Assembly (NCBI GenBank): GCA_024278055.1
Contig: JAJRTY010000192.1
Coordinates: 1-38,062, forward strand
Direction: 5' to 3'
Length of the DNA: 38,062 bases
Origin: Alphaproteobacteria bacterium
Lineage (GTDB): Bacteria; Pseudomonadota; Alphaproteobacteria; Rhizobiales; JAJFHR01
Numbering within the stretch: the stretch's first letter is position 1; every line of letters starts with the position of its first letter. Shown one piece after another: positions 25,740 through 33,871 of this stretch. The position numbers and the translations under genes were made by a program. The notes beneath the pieces are model-generated. The model saw only the letters and a list, made by a program, of their open reading frames with translations. It made no database searches and had not been told where the DNA came from.

Positions 25740-27562
25740 AGTCGTCACTATCCGATGCCCTGGTTATTTTAAAAAATATATTTGGTTTTGATGGCTTTCG
25801 ACCAAATCAGGAGCAGGTGATTTCATGTCTGCTGGATGGCAAAGATGCATTGGCGGTGATGCCTACGGGGTCGGGTAAATCGCTGTGCTTTCAGGTGCCG
25901 ACATTGATGCATGGCGGGGTGACCATTGTGGTGTCACCGCTGGTGGCGCTGATGGAAGATCAGGTTGCAGCCCTCAGGCTTGCCGGGGTTGAAGCTGAAA
26001 CCATAAATTCGTCACGCTCTTACGGGGACAATGTGGCGAGCTGGAAACGGGTGGCGGCGGGACAATCACCGTTTTTATATCTGGCACCGGAGCGTTTGAT
26101 GACCGAGCGCATGTTGCAGGCGTTGCAACGCCTGCCGGTAAAATTGATCGCCATTGATGAGGCCCATTGTATCTCACGCTGGGGACCATCGTTCAGACCG
26201 GATTATGAAGACCTTGGCCGCCTGGGCAACCTCTTTCCCGATGCACCGATTGCAGCTTTAACGGCAACTGCGGACGATGCCACGCGCCGCGATATTGTGG
26301 CCAGGCTGTTTCGCGACAATGGTGAAGTTTTCGTTTCCGGGTTTGACCGGCCCAACATCCGGCTGGCAGTGGAGATGCGCGGGCAATGGAAGCAGCAATT
26401 GCTTGATTTTGTTAAAGCGCGCCAAAATCAAAGCGGCATCATCTATTGCCTGTCGCGCAAAAAAACCGAAGAATGTGCCGAATTTCTCAGTAAAAACAAT
26501 ATCCGCACCTTGCCGTATCATGCCGGGATGGCAGCAAACGAACGTGGCGTTAATCAGGACATTTTCATGACTGAACCCGGCGTGGTGATGGCGGCAACAA
26601 TCGCCTTTGGCATGGGCATTGACAAACCTGATGTACGCTACGTCTTCCACACCAACCTGCCCGCTACCATGGAAGCCTATTATCAGGAGATCGGCCGCGC
26701 CGGTCGCGATGGTGCGCCAGCTGATGCCTTTATGCTCTACGGCATGGATGACATTGCCGCACGTCGGCGTTTTATCGAGCAGGAAAACACCGATAGTGAC
26801 CACCAGCGCCGCGAACACAAACGTCTTGATACGCTGATTGCCTTTTGTGAAAGCCCGCAATGCCGGCGCCAATCGCTGCTGTCTTACTTTGGCGATGAGA
26901 CCAAACCGTGCGGCAATTGCGATGTGTGCCAGAACCCGCCCACTTTGATTGACGGGACACTCCTGGCACAGCAGTTAATGCAGGTGATTAACGACACCGG
27001 CCAGCGCTTTGGTGCAGTTCATCTGATTGATGTCATTCGTGGCATGGACACGGAAAAAATCCGCAGTTTCAATCATGATCGTTTGGCTGGATATGGTGTG
27101 GCCAAAGATATCAAGAAACCGGAATGGCAATCGATCATCCGGCAGTTGGTAGCAGCGGACTTTTTGAAGATAGATGTGGCGGGATTTGGCGGTTTAAGCC
27201 TGAATGAGAAGGGCTGGGACTTACTCAATGGCAAGGTGCAATTCTGGTATCGCCAGGATGTCATGCAACGCAAATCGAAACCCGCCAGAGCGGCAAAAAC
27301 AGCCAGGCCGATGGCGGACTTATCAGAGCGCGACAACAACCTGCTCAATGCCCTGAAGCAATTGCGGCTGGGGCTTGCGCGCGACAGAAATGTTCCCGCC
27401 TTTGTCATCTTTCCCGATAAAACCCTGATTGATATGGCGATAAAACAGCCAGGAAATAAAATCGAATTTGCCGAAGTTCACGGTGTCGGAAAGTCAAAAA
27501 TGGAAAAATTTTCAGAAGCGTTTTTGCAGGTAATTTCTGATTTTATGGAAGATGCCGCGTAA
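25736..27562 (+). CDS. recQ: RecQ-family ATP-dependent DNA helicase
   Basis: A 608-residue 3'-5' DNA helicase. Domains in order: helicase core with Q-like motif FRPNQEQVI, Walker A MPTGSGKSLCFQVP, DEAHCISRWGPSFRPDY, SGIIYCLSRKKTEE and QEIGRAGRDG; the zinc-binding segment CESPQCRRQSLLSYFGD...CGNCDVC; a winged-helix RQC region to about 500; and a C-terminal HRDC-like domain (LLNALKQLRLGLARDRNVPAFVIF). The aromatic-rich loop reads SRWGPSFR in place of E. coli SQWGHDFR, suggesting a RecQ side lineage that may not be the housekeeping copy. It overlaps the creatininase gene by 4 bp and is followed by ridA after 24 bp, an unexpected setting for a repair helicase. Confidence 0.93.
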   Translation: MKSSLSDALVILKNIFGFDGFRPNQEQVISCLLDGKDALAVMPTGSGKSLCFQVPTLMHGGVTIVVSPLVALMEDQVAALRLAGVEAETINSSRSYGDNVASWKRVAAGQSPFLYLAPERLMTERMLQALQRLPVKLIAIDEAHCISRWGPSFRPDYEDLGRLGNLFPDAPIAALTATADDATRRDIVARLFRDNGEVFVSGFDRPNIRLAVEMRGQWKQQLLDFVKARQNQSGIIYCLSRKKTEECAEFLSKNNIRTLPYHAGMAANERGVNQDIFMTEPGVVMAATIAFGMGIDKPDVRYVFHTNLPATMEAYYQEIGRAGRDGAPADAFMLYGMDDIAARRRFIEQENTDSDHQRREHKRLDTLIAFCESPQCRRQSLLSYFGDETKPCGNCDVCQNPPTLIDGTLLAQQLMQVINDTGQRFGAVHLIDVIRGMDTEKIRSFNHDRLAGYGVAKDIKKPEWQSIIRQLVAADFLKIDVAGFGGLSLNEKGWDLLNGKVQFWYRQDVMQRKSKPARAAKTARPMADLSERDNNLLNALKQLRLGLARDRNVPAFVIFPDKTLIDMAIKQPGNKIEFAEVHGVGKSKMEKFSEAFLQVISDFMEDAA

Positions 27563-27586
27563 GACACAAAAGAGGAGTACCATACG

Positions 27587-27934
27587 GTGAAAAAACAATT
27601 CTTTGGAGGCTCTAAAGGGCGATGTACTGCGGTTCAGTATAATGGCCTCGTGTATGCGGTGGCAACCGATACCACTTCAGCAGGCAGCGTTGCGGAGCAA
27701 ACAATTTCAGCTTTAAAATTTCTGGATAATTTACTCGAAGAAGCCGGAAGCGGCAAAAGCGGATTGTTGCAGGCGACAATCTATTTGACTGACATGTCGA
27801 CCAAGGAAGAAATGGATGCGGTGTGGTGTGACTGGATCGGCGAAGAAGAAAACTGGCCGCAAAGGGCCTGTGTCGGTGCCGAGCTGGCCGGTAGAGACCT
27901 TATCGAAATCGTCGTGACGGCCAGAGTGATCTGA
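27587..27934 (+). CDS. RidA/YjgF/YER057c family protein
   Basis: A 115-residue protein of the Rid family, usually trimers that hydrolyse reactive enamines and imines released by PLP or flavin enzymes. The central LLQATIYLTDMSTKEEMDAVW and C-terminal QRACVGAELAGRDLIEIVVTA match the family; Arg93 corresponds to the arginine (E. coli RidA Arg105) that binds the substrate carboxylate, and Glu107 to the conserved glutamate. It looks like a Rid subgroup member, not archetypal RidA, since the N-terminus is short. The GTG start at 27587 has GAGGAG upstream. It is the third gene of the creatininase-recQ operon and converges with the DeoR-type gene. Confidence 0.88.
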   Translation: MKKQFFGGSKGRCTAVQYNGLVYAVATDTTSAGSVAEQTISALKFLDNLLEEAGSGKSGLLQATIYLTDMSTKEEMDAVWCDWIGEEENWPQRACVGAELAGRDLIEIVVTARVI

Positions 27935-27948
27935 GCGGGGATAAAATT

Positions 27949-27969
27949 GTTGAAGGCGCCGGTTTCAAC
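27949..27969. terminator. Hairpin between convergent ridA-like and deoR-like genes
   Basis: GTTGAA and TTCAAC form a 6-bp stem around a 9-base GC-rich loop. It sits exactly in the 35-bp gap between two converging genes, a position suited to a bidirectional terminator. There is no clear uridine tract on either strand. Confidence 0.3.
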
Positions 27970-28734
27970 TCACGTTTGCGCCACTTCAACCTTAACCTCG
28001 TGCTCATCAAAAACCCCTCTAAACTCAGCGGCTGGCTCTTCGTCGGTTATCAGGATATCGACGTCAGAATAATCACAGACTTTGACCAGGCCGGAGCGGC
28101 CGAATTTTGTGTGGTCGGAGATGATCATGGCATTGTCGCCGCGTGATAATACAGTTGCCGCGAACTCGGCTTCATCGAGACGGTAATCCATCATGCCGTT
28201 TTCAATATCGACGGCGCCAATGGAGATGATGGCATGGCGCACTTTAAAGCGTTGAATGAATTCGATGGCGCTGGGTCCGAAGGCTGCGCCATTGTCGCCG
28301 TGCAATTCCCCCCCGGCCATGAACACAGTATCGCCATTGACCGTGGCCAATGTGCGGGCGATGTCAGACGAGTTGGTAACGATGGTAAGCCCGCGTTTTT
28401 TCAGCAACTCGCGCGCCAGTAAACTGGTGGTGGTGCCGGTGTCCATCATCACTGAATCGCCATCCTGTATGTGGCTTGCAGCCTGTCGCGCGATGGCTTT
28501 TTTGGCGGTCGCATTTTCACGCATCCGCCGCTCAAACGGAGCTTCGCCCATTTGATAGGGTAGCGCAACAGCACCGTGCATTTTCAAAATCTCACCAGTT
28601 TGCGCCAGAGGTTTGACATCGCGCCTGATGGTTTCAAGAGACACCGAAAGACGCCGGCTCAGCTCGATGATTGAGCACGTGCCGTCTTCGCGCAGGATGC
28701 GCAGGATTTCAGAATGTCGTTTAGAAAGCTGCAT
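27970..28734 (-). CDS. DeoR/GlpR-family transcriptional regulator
   Basis: A 254-residue regulator with an N-terminal winged helix-turn-helix (about 1-57: RHSEILRILREDGTCSIIELSRRLSVSLETIRRDVKPL) and a C-terminal DeoRC sensor domain (about 75-235) with the phosphosugar-isomerase-like motifs MMDTGTTTSLLARELL, IVTNSSDIA and the glycine-rich GGELHGDNGAAFG. DeoR members usually repress and respond to phosphorylated sugars. This one is divergent from the operon starting at 28915 and is therefore its likely regulator, although that operon looks specific for N-methyl compounds. The phosphotransferase-like gene in the operon could supply a phosphorylated inducer. No clear ribosome site could be picked out. 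Confidence 0.92.
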   Translation of the reverse strand: MQLSKRHSEILRILREDGTCSIIELSRRLSVSLETIRRDVKPLAQTGEILKMHGAVALPYQMGEAPFERRMRENATAKKAIARQAASHIQDGDSVMMDTGTTTSLLARELLKKRGLTIVTNSSDIARTLATVNGDTVFMAGGELHGDNGAAFGPSAIEFIQRFKVRHAIISIGAVDIENGMMDYRLDEAEFAATVLSRGDNAMIISDHTKFGRSGLVKVCDYSDVDILITDEEPAAEFRGVFDEHEVKVEVAQT

Positions 28735-28823
28735 AATTCTGACACTGTAGTGGGTAAATCAGTCATATTACAAAGTGTTTTTTCTTTAAAACCACAAATA
28801 CTCACATTTTTTAACGGTTTTGC

Positions 28824-28829
28824 TTGACA
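28824..28829 (+). promoter_or_regulatory. Candidate -35 element of the OpuAC-type operon
   Basis: A perfect TTGACA lies 85 bp before the binding-protein start. The hexamer 17 bp downstream is AACACT, a poor -10 box, so the promoter may be weak without activation. The 28735-28914 gap between the divergent genes holds no coding sequence and must contain both promoters and any DeoR operator. Confidence 0.35.
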
Positions 28830-28914
28830 GCAACGGACGCAGGGGCAACACTTTTGCCAATAAAACAACCAAATTAAACTGCTGGACTTAATATTCTCAG
28901 GGAGGAATTTGATT

Positions 28915-29877
28915 ATGAGATACAAAACCAGACTTTTAGGGGCGTTTACCGGGGTGCTGGCTCTGGCGGGTGCTGCTCTTGTGCCCTTTGGCGCTCAGGC
29001 CGGCACTGATTCAAAAGACCCGATAAAACTGACGCTGCATGACTGGACCGGACAGCTTGTCACCACCAAGATCATGGGTGAAGTGATGAAGAAAGCCGGT
29101 CTCAATATTTCCTATGTTCAGGCCGATTATATCGCCCAGTTTGCCGGTCTTAAATCCGGCGACCTAACGGTGGCGATGGAAATCTGGGAAACCACCGGTC
29201 GTGAAGCCATGGACAAGGCAACCGCCAGTGGCAAGGTTGTCAACATGGGCGAAACCGGCATGCAGGCGATCGAAGAATGGTGGTATCCATCCTACATGAA
29301 AGAACGCTGCCCCGGCCTGCCCGACTGGAAAGCGCTGAACAAGTGTGCAGAAAAATTCTCCGTTCCCGAAACGGCACCAAAAGGGCGTTATCTTGGTGGC
29401 CCGGTAACCTGGGGCGGGTTTGATGAAGAACGCGTTGAGGCTCTGGGGCTGGATTTTGAAGTCGTGCATGCAGGCACGGATGCCGCATTGTTTGCCGAGC
29501 TTGAAAGCGCTTATCAACGCAAGGCTCCTATTTTGCTGTGGGTCTATGCACCACATTGGGCGCCGGTAAAATTCGATGGCGAGTGGGTCGAGTTCCCCAA
29601 GTATGACGCCAAATGTTATTCCGATCCAAAATGGGGCAGCAATCCCAACCTGGCGTACGATTGCGGCAAGCCTCGCGGCCCGATCTGGAAAGTTGCGTGG
29701 TCTGGCCTCAAAGACAAATGGCCTACCGGTTATAAAGCTGTTCAAAACTTCAAAATCAGCAATGACGAAATGGGTGCCATGGTTTCGGCAGTCGATCTTG
29801 ATGGCAAAAAACTTGACGATGTGGTCAATGCCTGGATGGACGCCAATACTGCCACCTGGCAGGCATGGATTAAGTAA
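28915..29877 (+). CDS. Substrate-binding protein of a glycine betaine/TMAO-type ABC importer (OpuAC family)
   Basis: A 320-residue periplasmic binding protein with a signal peptide (MRYKTRLLGAFTGVLALAGAALVPFGAQA). The OpuAC pattern is visible: IKLTLHDWTGQLVTTKIMGEVMKKAGL, VAMEIWETTGRE and the paired VTWGGFDEER and LLWVYAPHWAPVKF. Many Trp residues (HDWTG, EIWE, EEWWYP, LLWVYAPHW) could build the aromatic box that holds quaternary or tertiary ammonium groups, as in ProX, OpuAC and TmoX. The general layout recalls the marine TMAO-binding TmoX, but I cannot tell TMAO from betaine or choline. ATG 28915 has AGGGAGGA upstream. It is the first gene of the operon, divergent from the DeoR-type regulator, and is followed by a strong hairpin. 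Confidence 0.9.
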   Translation: MRYKTRLLGAFTGVLALAGAALVPFGAQAGTDSKDPIKLTLHDWTGQLVTTKIMGEVMKKAGLNISYVQADYIAQFAGLKSGDLTVAMEIWETTGREAMDKATASGKVVNMGETGMQAIEEWWYPSYMKERCPGLPDWKALNKCAEKFSVPETAPKGRYLGGPVTWGGFDEERVEALGLDFEVVHAGTDAALFAELESAYQRKAPILLWVYAPHWAPVKFDGEWVEFPKYDAKCYSDPKWGSNPNLAYDCGKPRGPIWKVAWSGLKDKWPTGYKAVQNFKISNDEMGAMVSAVDLDGKKLDDVVNAWMDANTATWQAWIK

Positions 29878-29888
29878 CACCTCTTTGA

Positions 29889-29920
29889 CCATGGGAAATG
29901 CGGACAAGCATTTCCCATGG
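29889..29920 (+). terminator. Perfect 13-bp hairpin between binding protein and ATPase genes
   Basis: CCATGGGAAATGC at 29889-29901 pairs perfectly with 29908-29920 around a 6-base loop, and ACTTTTCC follows. It sits 11 bp after the binding-protein stop and 27 bp before the ATPase start. It can act as a leaky terminator or as a block to 3' exonucleases, raising binding-protein levels over the membrane subunits. Confidence 0.7.
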
Positions 29921-29947
29921 ACTTTTCCCTTGATGTGACGAGGCGAC

Positions 29948-30976
29948 ATGTCAGAATTACCGGCTAAACTGGTATGTAAATCGTTATGGAAGATTTTCGG
30001 CTCTAACGCTGAGGGTTTTCTCAAATCAAACCCCGCCCCCGATGAAAATGTATTGCGCACTGCCGGTCTTATTGGCGCTGTGCGTGACATTAATCTTTCG
30101 GTTCATAATGGCGAAATTTTCGTCATTATGGGACTGTCAGGCTCCGGCAAATCAACGCTGGTGCGCTGCATGTCGCGGTTGATTGAACCGACTGCAGGAC
30201 AAATCCTTTTTGACGGCCACGACCTGTTGAGTGCGGACACGCGCACCATGGTCGATATCCGGCGCCACAAGATGGGGATGGTGTTTCAGCATTTCGCCCT
30301 GCTGCCGCATTTGACCGTTCTGGGCAATGTGGCCTTTCCGCTTGAAGTGCAGGGCATGGAGCGTGGTGCGCGCGAGTTGCGGGCGCGTGAAGTGATTGAA
30401 CTGGTGGGACTGGAGGGCCGCGAGGATTATTATCCGCGAGAATTATCCGGTGGCCAGCAGCAGCGTGTGGGCATCGCACGTTCATTGGCGGTCGAGCCGG
30501 AATTATGGTTTCTGGATGAACCGTTTTCAGCCCTTGATCCCCTCATCCGCCGCGAGATGCAGGATGAGTTTATGCGCATTCAAAGTGTGTTGCGTAAAAC
30601 CATCGTCTTTATTACCCATGATTTTGACGAAGCCATCCGGTTGGCCGACCGCGTTGCCATTATGAAAGACGGTATCATTGATCAGATTGGCACGCCGGAA
30701 CAACTGGTGATGCAACCGGCCACCGACTATGTGGCTGAATTTACCCGCGATGTCTCGCGGGCTAAAGTGTTGTCGGCGGGCGCTATTATGACGCCGATAT
30801 CCGACGACACGTCGCAACATGATTTTGCCGGTGAGGTTATGGCTGCCACAAAAATAATTGATATTGCCGAAGCCTTGAAAGACGCTGCAAAACCTTTCGC
30901 GGTGATTGATGAGAACAACCGCAAAATTGGTATTTTGAGCCGTGAAGATGTTTTTGACGTCTTGGTAAAGAGTTAG
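29948..30976 (+). CDS. Glycine betaine/TMAO-type ABC importer ATPase (ProV-like)
   Basis: A 342-residue ATPase of the ProV/OpuAA class. Walker A GLSGSGKST is at 62-70, the Q-loop is in MGMVFQHFALLPHLT, the signature LSGGQQQRVGIARSL begins at 166, Walker B FLDEPFSALDP begins near 188, and the switch His is in FITHDFDEA. The N-terminal extension FGSNAEGFLKS resembles the ProV KxFG segment. After about residue 265 a shortened CBS-like region (AEALKDAAKPFAVIDENNRKIGILSREDVFDVLV) is present, the module that senses ionic strength in OpuA; only one half-repeat is clear, so osmotic gating may be lost. A GACGAGGCGAC ribosome region precedes the ATG. The permease gene follows after 5 bp. Confidence 0.93.
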   Translation: MSELPAKLVCKSLWKIFGSNAEGFLKSNPAPDENVLRTAGLIGAVRDINLSVHNGEIFVIMGLSGSGKSTLVRCMSRLIEPTAGQILFDGHDLLSADTRTMVDIRRHKMGMVFQHFALLPHLTVLGNVAFPLEVQGMERGARELRAREVIELVGLEGREDYYPRELSGGQQQRVGIARSLAVEPELWFLDEPFSALDPLIRREMQDEFMRIQSVLRKTIVFITHDFDEAIRLADRVAIMKDGIIDQIGTPEQLVMQPATDYVAEFTRDVSRAKVLSAGAIMTPISDDTSQHDFAGEVMAATKIIDIAEALKDAAKPFAVIDENNRKIGILSREDVFDVLVKS

Positions 30977-30981
30977 TCACA

Positions 30982-32973
30982 ATGTCAGGAACATCCGCAC
31001 AACAAACCAAAATTCCTCTGTTGCCGGTGTGGGTGACAGTATTGGGAATCAGTTTCATCTTTACCGCTTTTGCCAAACCTTATGTACCGTGGGCATTCAA
31101 ATTTCCCAGAGCGTGGCAGTGGCGGCTTAAAGACGATATTTCAAGGTTCATGGACTGGCTGGTGGATGAGGCCTCCTTCGGGATTTTCACGTTTACCGAA
31201 TTTACCCGCGGTATTGCCTGGGTGGTCAACCTGCCTTACGAGGTCACCCACTCTTTATTGTCAACCGGGCTGCTTCAGGGTCAGGGCTCTGACGCCATTC
31301 AATTGCTGCCGCCGATCAGCTGGATTGCCATCATTGCCATCGCCATGGCGCTGGGGGCTTATGCGCGTGACTGGAAACTTGCAGCCCTTGCCGGAGCATG
31401 TTTTTTATATCTTTCGATCTTTGGCCAGTGGCAAAGTTCCATGGTCACCCTGTCGTCGATTGTGATTGCGGTTCCCTTCGGTGTTGGCGGCGGACTAATG
31501 CTGGGGTTGTTCGGCTATCGCTGGCGCTGGTTCGAAAAAATGATAACGCCGGTTCTCGACCTGATGCAGTCGGTGCCCATATTTGCCTATCTTGTTCCCA
31601 TATTGTTTTTATTCGGCTTCGGGCCAGTGTCGGCGATTATCGCCACCATCATCTATGCCATGCCGCCGATGGTGCGCATCACCATTCTGGCCTTGCGCTC
31701 CCTGCCGCCCGATGTGATCGACCTGGGCAATATGATTGGTTGCACCCGACGGCAGATGACATGGAAAGTCCTGATACCGTCGGCTACCCCTTCTTTGATG
31801 GTGGGGGTTAATCAGGTTATCATGTTATCGCTTAACATGGTGATCATCGCCTCGATGATTGGCGCTGGCGGCTTGGGTTTTGACGTATTATCGTCGCTCC
31901 GCCGGCTTGACATCGGTGCCGGGATTGAAAGCGGGTTTGCCATTGTTGTGCTGGCCATAGCACTGGATCGTCTGAGCCAAGCATTTGCCAAAAAATCCGC
32001 CGCCACCCATGAAGAACAGCAATTGACCCTGCTTAAACGCTATCCCTATTCGATCGCCAGTCTCACTCTCATCATCATCACCGGCCTGCTTGGTTTGATC
32101 TGGGGGGAGGTGCAGGCCTATCCCGAAAACTGGACGCTGACCACCGGCTCATTCTGGAAGGAGACTGTCACTTACATCAATATCAATTATTATGACCAGC
32201 TTGAAGGGGTGAAAACTTTCCTGCTGCTTGAGGTTCTCATTCCCTTCAAACGCGCACTTTTGAGCCTGCCATGGCCGGTGGTGATCGCTGTTTTAGGCCT
32301 TGCCGGCTGGTCTTTGGGCGGTAAAAGGCTTGCTGCTTTATGTATTATTCTCTCCGGGTTTATAGTTCTTGTCGGATTGTGGGAAAAGGCCATGATCACG
32401 GTTTACCTGTGCGGCATTGCCGTGATTATCGCCTCTTTAATCGGCATGCCGATTGGCATTATGGCGGCAGAAAGACCAAAGTTGTGGCCGTTCGTACAAG
32501 CGATAATCGACACGTTGCAGACCCTGCCGAGTTTTGTTTACCTGATGCCGGTGGTGATGTTGTTCCGGGTGGGTGACTTTGCCGCACTGATTGCCGTTGT
32601 CGCCTACGCCATCGCCCCGGCCATTCGCTATACAGCCCACGGTATTCGCCAGGTCAACCCTGATCTTATTGAGGCTGGTATTGTTTCGGGCTGCACCAAA
32701 GGCCAGGTGTTGCGCAAGATAAAACTAAAACTGGCGGCACCGGAAATAATGCTGGGCCTCAATCAGACCATCATGCTGGCCTTGTCGATGCTGGTGATCA
32801 CTGCTCTGGTGGGCACCAGAGATCTCGGTCAGGAAGTCTATATTGCTCTGGCCAAGGCGGATACCGGGCGCGGCATTGTTGCCGGACTTTCGGTTGCCTT
32901 TATCGCAATTATCGCTGACCGGCTGATTACGGCAGGCGTCAAACGGTCGAAAGCCCGCCTGGGATTAACATGA
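30982..32973 (+). CDS. Fused double permease of the glycine betaine/TMAO-type importer (ProW-ProW)
   Basis: A 663-residue inner-membrane protein holding two ProW-type permease domains in one chain, enough to make the whole channel without dimerising. Domain 1 (about 110-335) has the EAA-type loop LRSLPPDVIDLGNMIGCTRR (from 238), followed by LIPSATPSLMVGVNQVIMLSL. Domain 2 (about 470-655) has IRQVNPDLIEAGIVSGCTKG (from 555), followed by KLAAPEIMLGLNQTIMLALSML. Both keep the QT/QV-IML helix motif. The region between (about 345-465) contains extra hydrophobic helices. E. coli ProW has one domain of about 350 residues; marine TMAO and betaine systems often have the fused form. It is followed by a phosphotransferase gene after 13 bp. 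Confidence 0.92.
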   Translation: MSGTSAQQTKIPLLPVWVTVLGISFIFTAFAKPYVPWAFKFPRAWQWRLKDDISRFMDWLVDEASFGIFTFTEFTRGIAWVVNLPYEVTHSLLSTGLLQGQGSDAIQLLPPISWIAIIAIAMALGAYARDWKLAALAGACFLYLSIFGQWQSSMVTLSSIVIAVPFGVGGGLMLGLFGYRWRWFEKMITPVLDLMQSVPIFAYLVPILFLFGFGPVSAIIATIIYAMPPMVRITILALRSLPPDVIDLGNMIGCTRRQMTWKVLIPSATPSLMVGVNQVIMLSLNMVIIASMIGAGGLGFDVLSSLRRLDIGAGIESGFAIVVLAIALDRLSQAFAKKSAATHEEQQLTLLKRYPYSIASLTLIIITGLLGLIWGEVQAYPENWTLTTGSFWKETVTYININYYDQLEGVKTFLLLEVLIPFKRALLSLPWPVVIAVLGLAGWSLGGKRLAALCIILSGFIVLVGLWEKAMITVYLCGIAVIIASLIGMPIGIMAAERPKLWPFVQAIIDTLQTLPSFVYLMPVVMLFRVGDFAALIAVVAYAIAPAIRYTAHGIRQVNPDLIEAGIVSGCTKGQVLRKIKLKLAAPEIMLGLNQTIMLALSMLVITALVGTRDLGQEVYIALAKADTGRGIVAGLSVAFIAIIADRLITAGVKRSKARLGLT

Positions 32974-32986
32974 GGGAGAAACTCTT

Positions 32987-33871
32987 ATGACAGATGCAAA
33001 ATCACGCGTTGCCGCCCTGTCCTGCTGGCATGGCCGCGTTGAGCCCATCGCTCTTGATGGCGGCATCACCAACGTCAATTTTACTGTTGAAGACGGGGCG
33101 GACAAGTTCGTGGTGCGTGTTGGTGATGATATTCCCCAACATCAGGTCATGCGCTTTAATGAACGTGCGGCTTCTGTTGCTGCACATAAAGCCGGGTTAT
33201 CACCTGAGATCATCCATATGGAGCCGGGAATTCTGGTAATGCGCTTCATCGAAGGGCGCACTCTTGAAGCAGGGGATATTGCTCAACCTGAGATGCTTGC
33301 CCGCATTATCCCCATGCTCAAAACCTGCCACCAGATAATTCCAAAATTTCTCACCGGGCCCGCGTTGATCTTCTGGGTATTTCATGTGTTGCGCGATTAT
33401 GCGCATACCTTGAGGGCGGGCAACAGCTCACACGGGAACAAGCTTGAGCGTCTGGCTAAAATTGCGGGTGACCTTGAAGCCCGCGTCGGTGCCATAAATG
33501 TGGTCTATGGCCACAATGATCTGCTGGCCGCCAACTTCATTGATGATGGCACCCGCCTGTGGCTGATCGACTGGGATTATGCCGGTTTCAACAGTCCGTT
33601 ATTTGATCTTGCCAATCTGGCCAGCAACAACGAATTTGGCCGCGAGCTGGAAAGCTCGATGCTGGAGCAATATTTTGATACCCCCCCGGATGCTGACACA
33701 TGGCGGCGTTTCGGTGCGATGAAGTGCGCGTCTTTATTGCGCGAGACCATGTGGAGCATGGTGTCTGAAATCCATTCTGATCTCGATTTCGATTTTGCCA
33801 CTTACACCAAAGAAAACCTCGAGCGTTTTGAACGCACCTATGCCGGTTACATTCAAGAGAACCACTCATGA
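32987..33871 (+). CDS. Choline/ethanolamine kinase-like phosphotransferase (APH fold)
   Basis: A 294-residue protein of the aminoglycoside-phosphotransferase/choline-kinase fold, which transfers phosphate from ATP to a small alcohol. The N-lobe has GGITNVNFTVE (nucleotide loop) and KFVVRVGDD. The catalytic motif is YGHNDLLAANFI (Asp178) and the metal motif is LWLIDWDYAG (Asp195, Asp197), as in LicA-type choline kinases. Placement between the importer and the DMGDH-like gene suggests the imported compound or a product carries a hydroxyl group. A role in making the regulator's phosphorylated inducer is possible. The stop overlaps the next gene by 4 bp. Other APH-fold roles cannot be excluded. 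Confidence 0.85.
   Translation: MTDAKSRVAALSCWHGRVEPIALDGGITNVNFTVEDGADKFVVRVGDDIPQHQVMRFNERAASVAAHKAGLSPEIIHMEPGILVMRFIEGRTLEAGDIAQPEMLARIIPMLKTCHQIIPKFLTGPALIFWVFHVLRDYAHTLRAGNSSHGNKLERLAKIAGDLEARVGAINVVYGHNDLLAANFIDDGTRLWLIDWDYAGFNSPLFDLANLASNNEFGRELESSMLEQYFDTPPDADTWRRFGAMKCASLLRETMWSMVSEIHSDLDFDFATYTKENLERFERTYAGYIQENHS

Noticed and set aside
26258..26872. 204-codon minus-strand frame inside recQ
   Set aside because: It is a mirror of conserved helicase motifs on the other strand, with no ribosome site.
29164..30090. 308-codon minus-strand frame over the OpuAC-type gene and ATPase start
   Set aside because: It spans the perfect intercistronic hairpin and two well-identified genes in the opposite direction.
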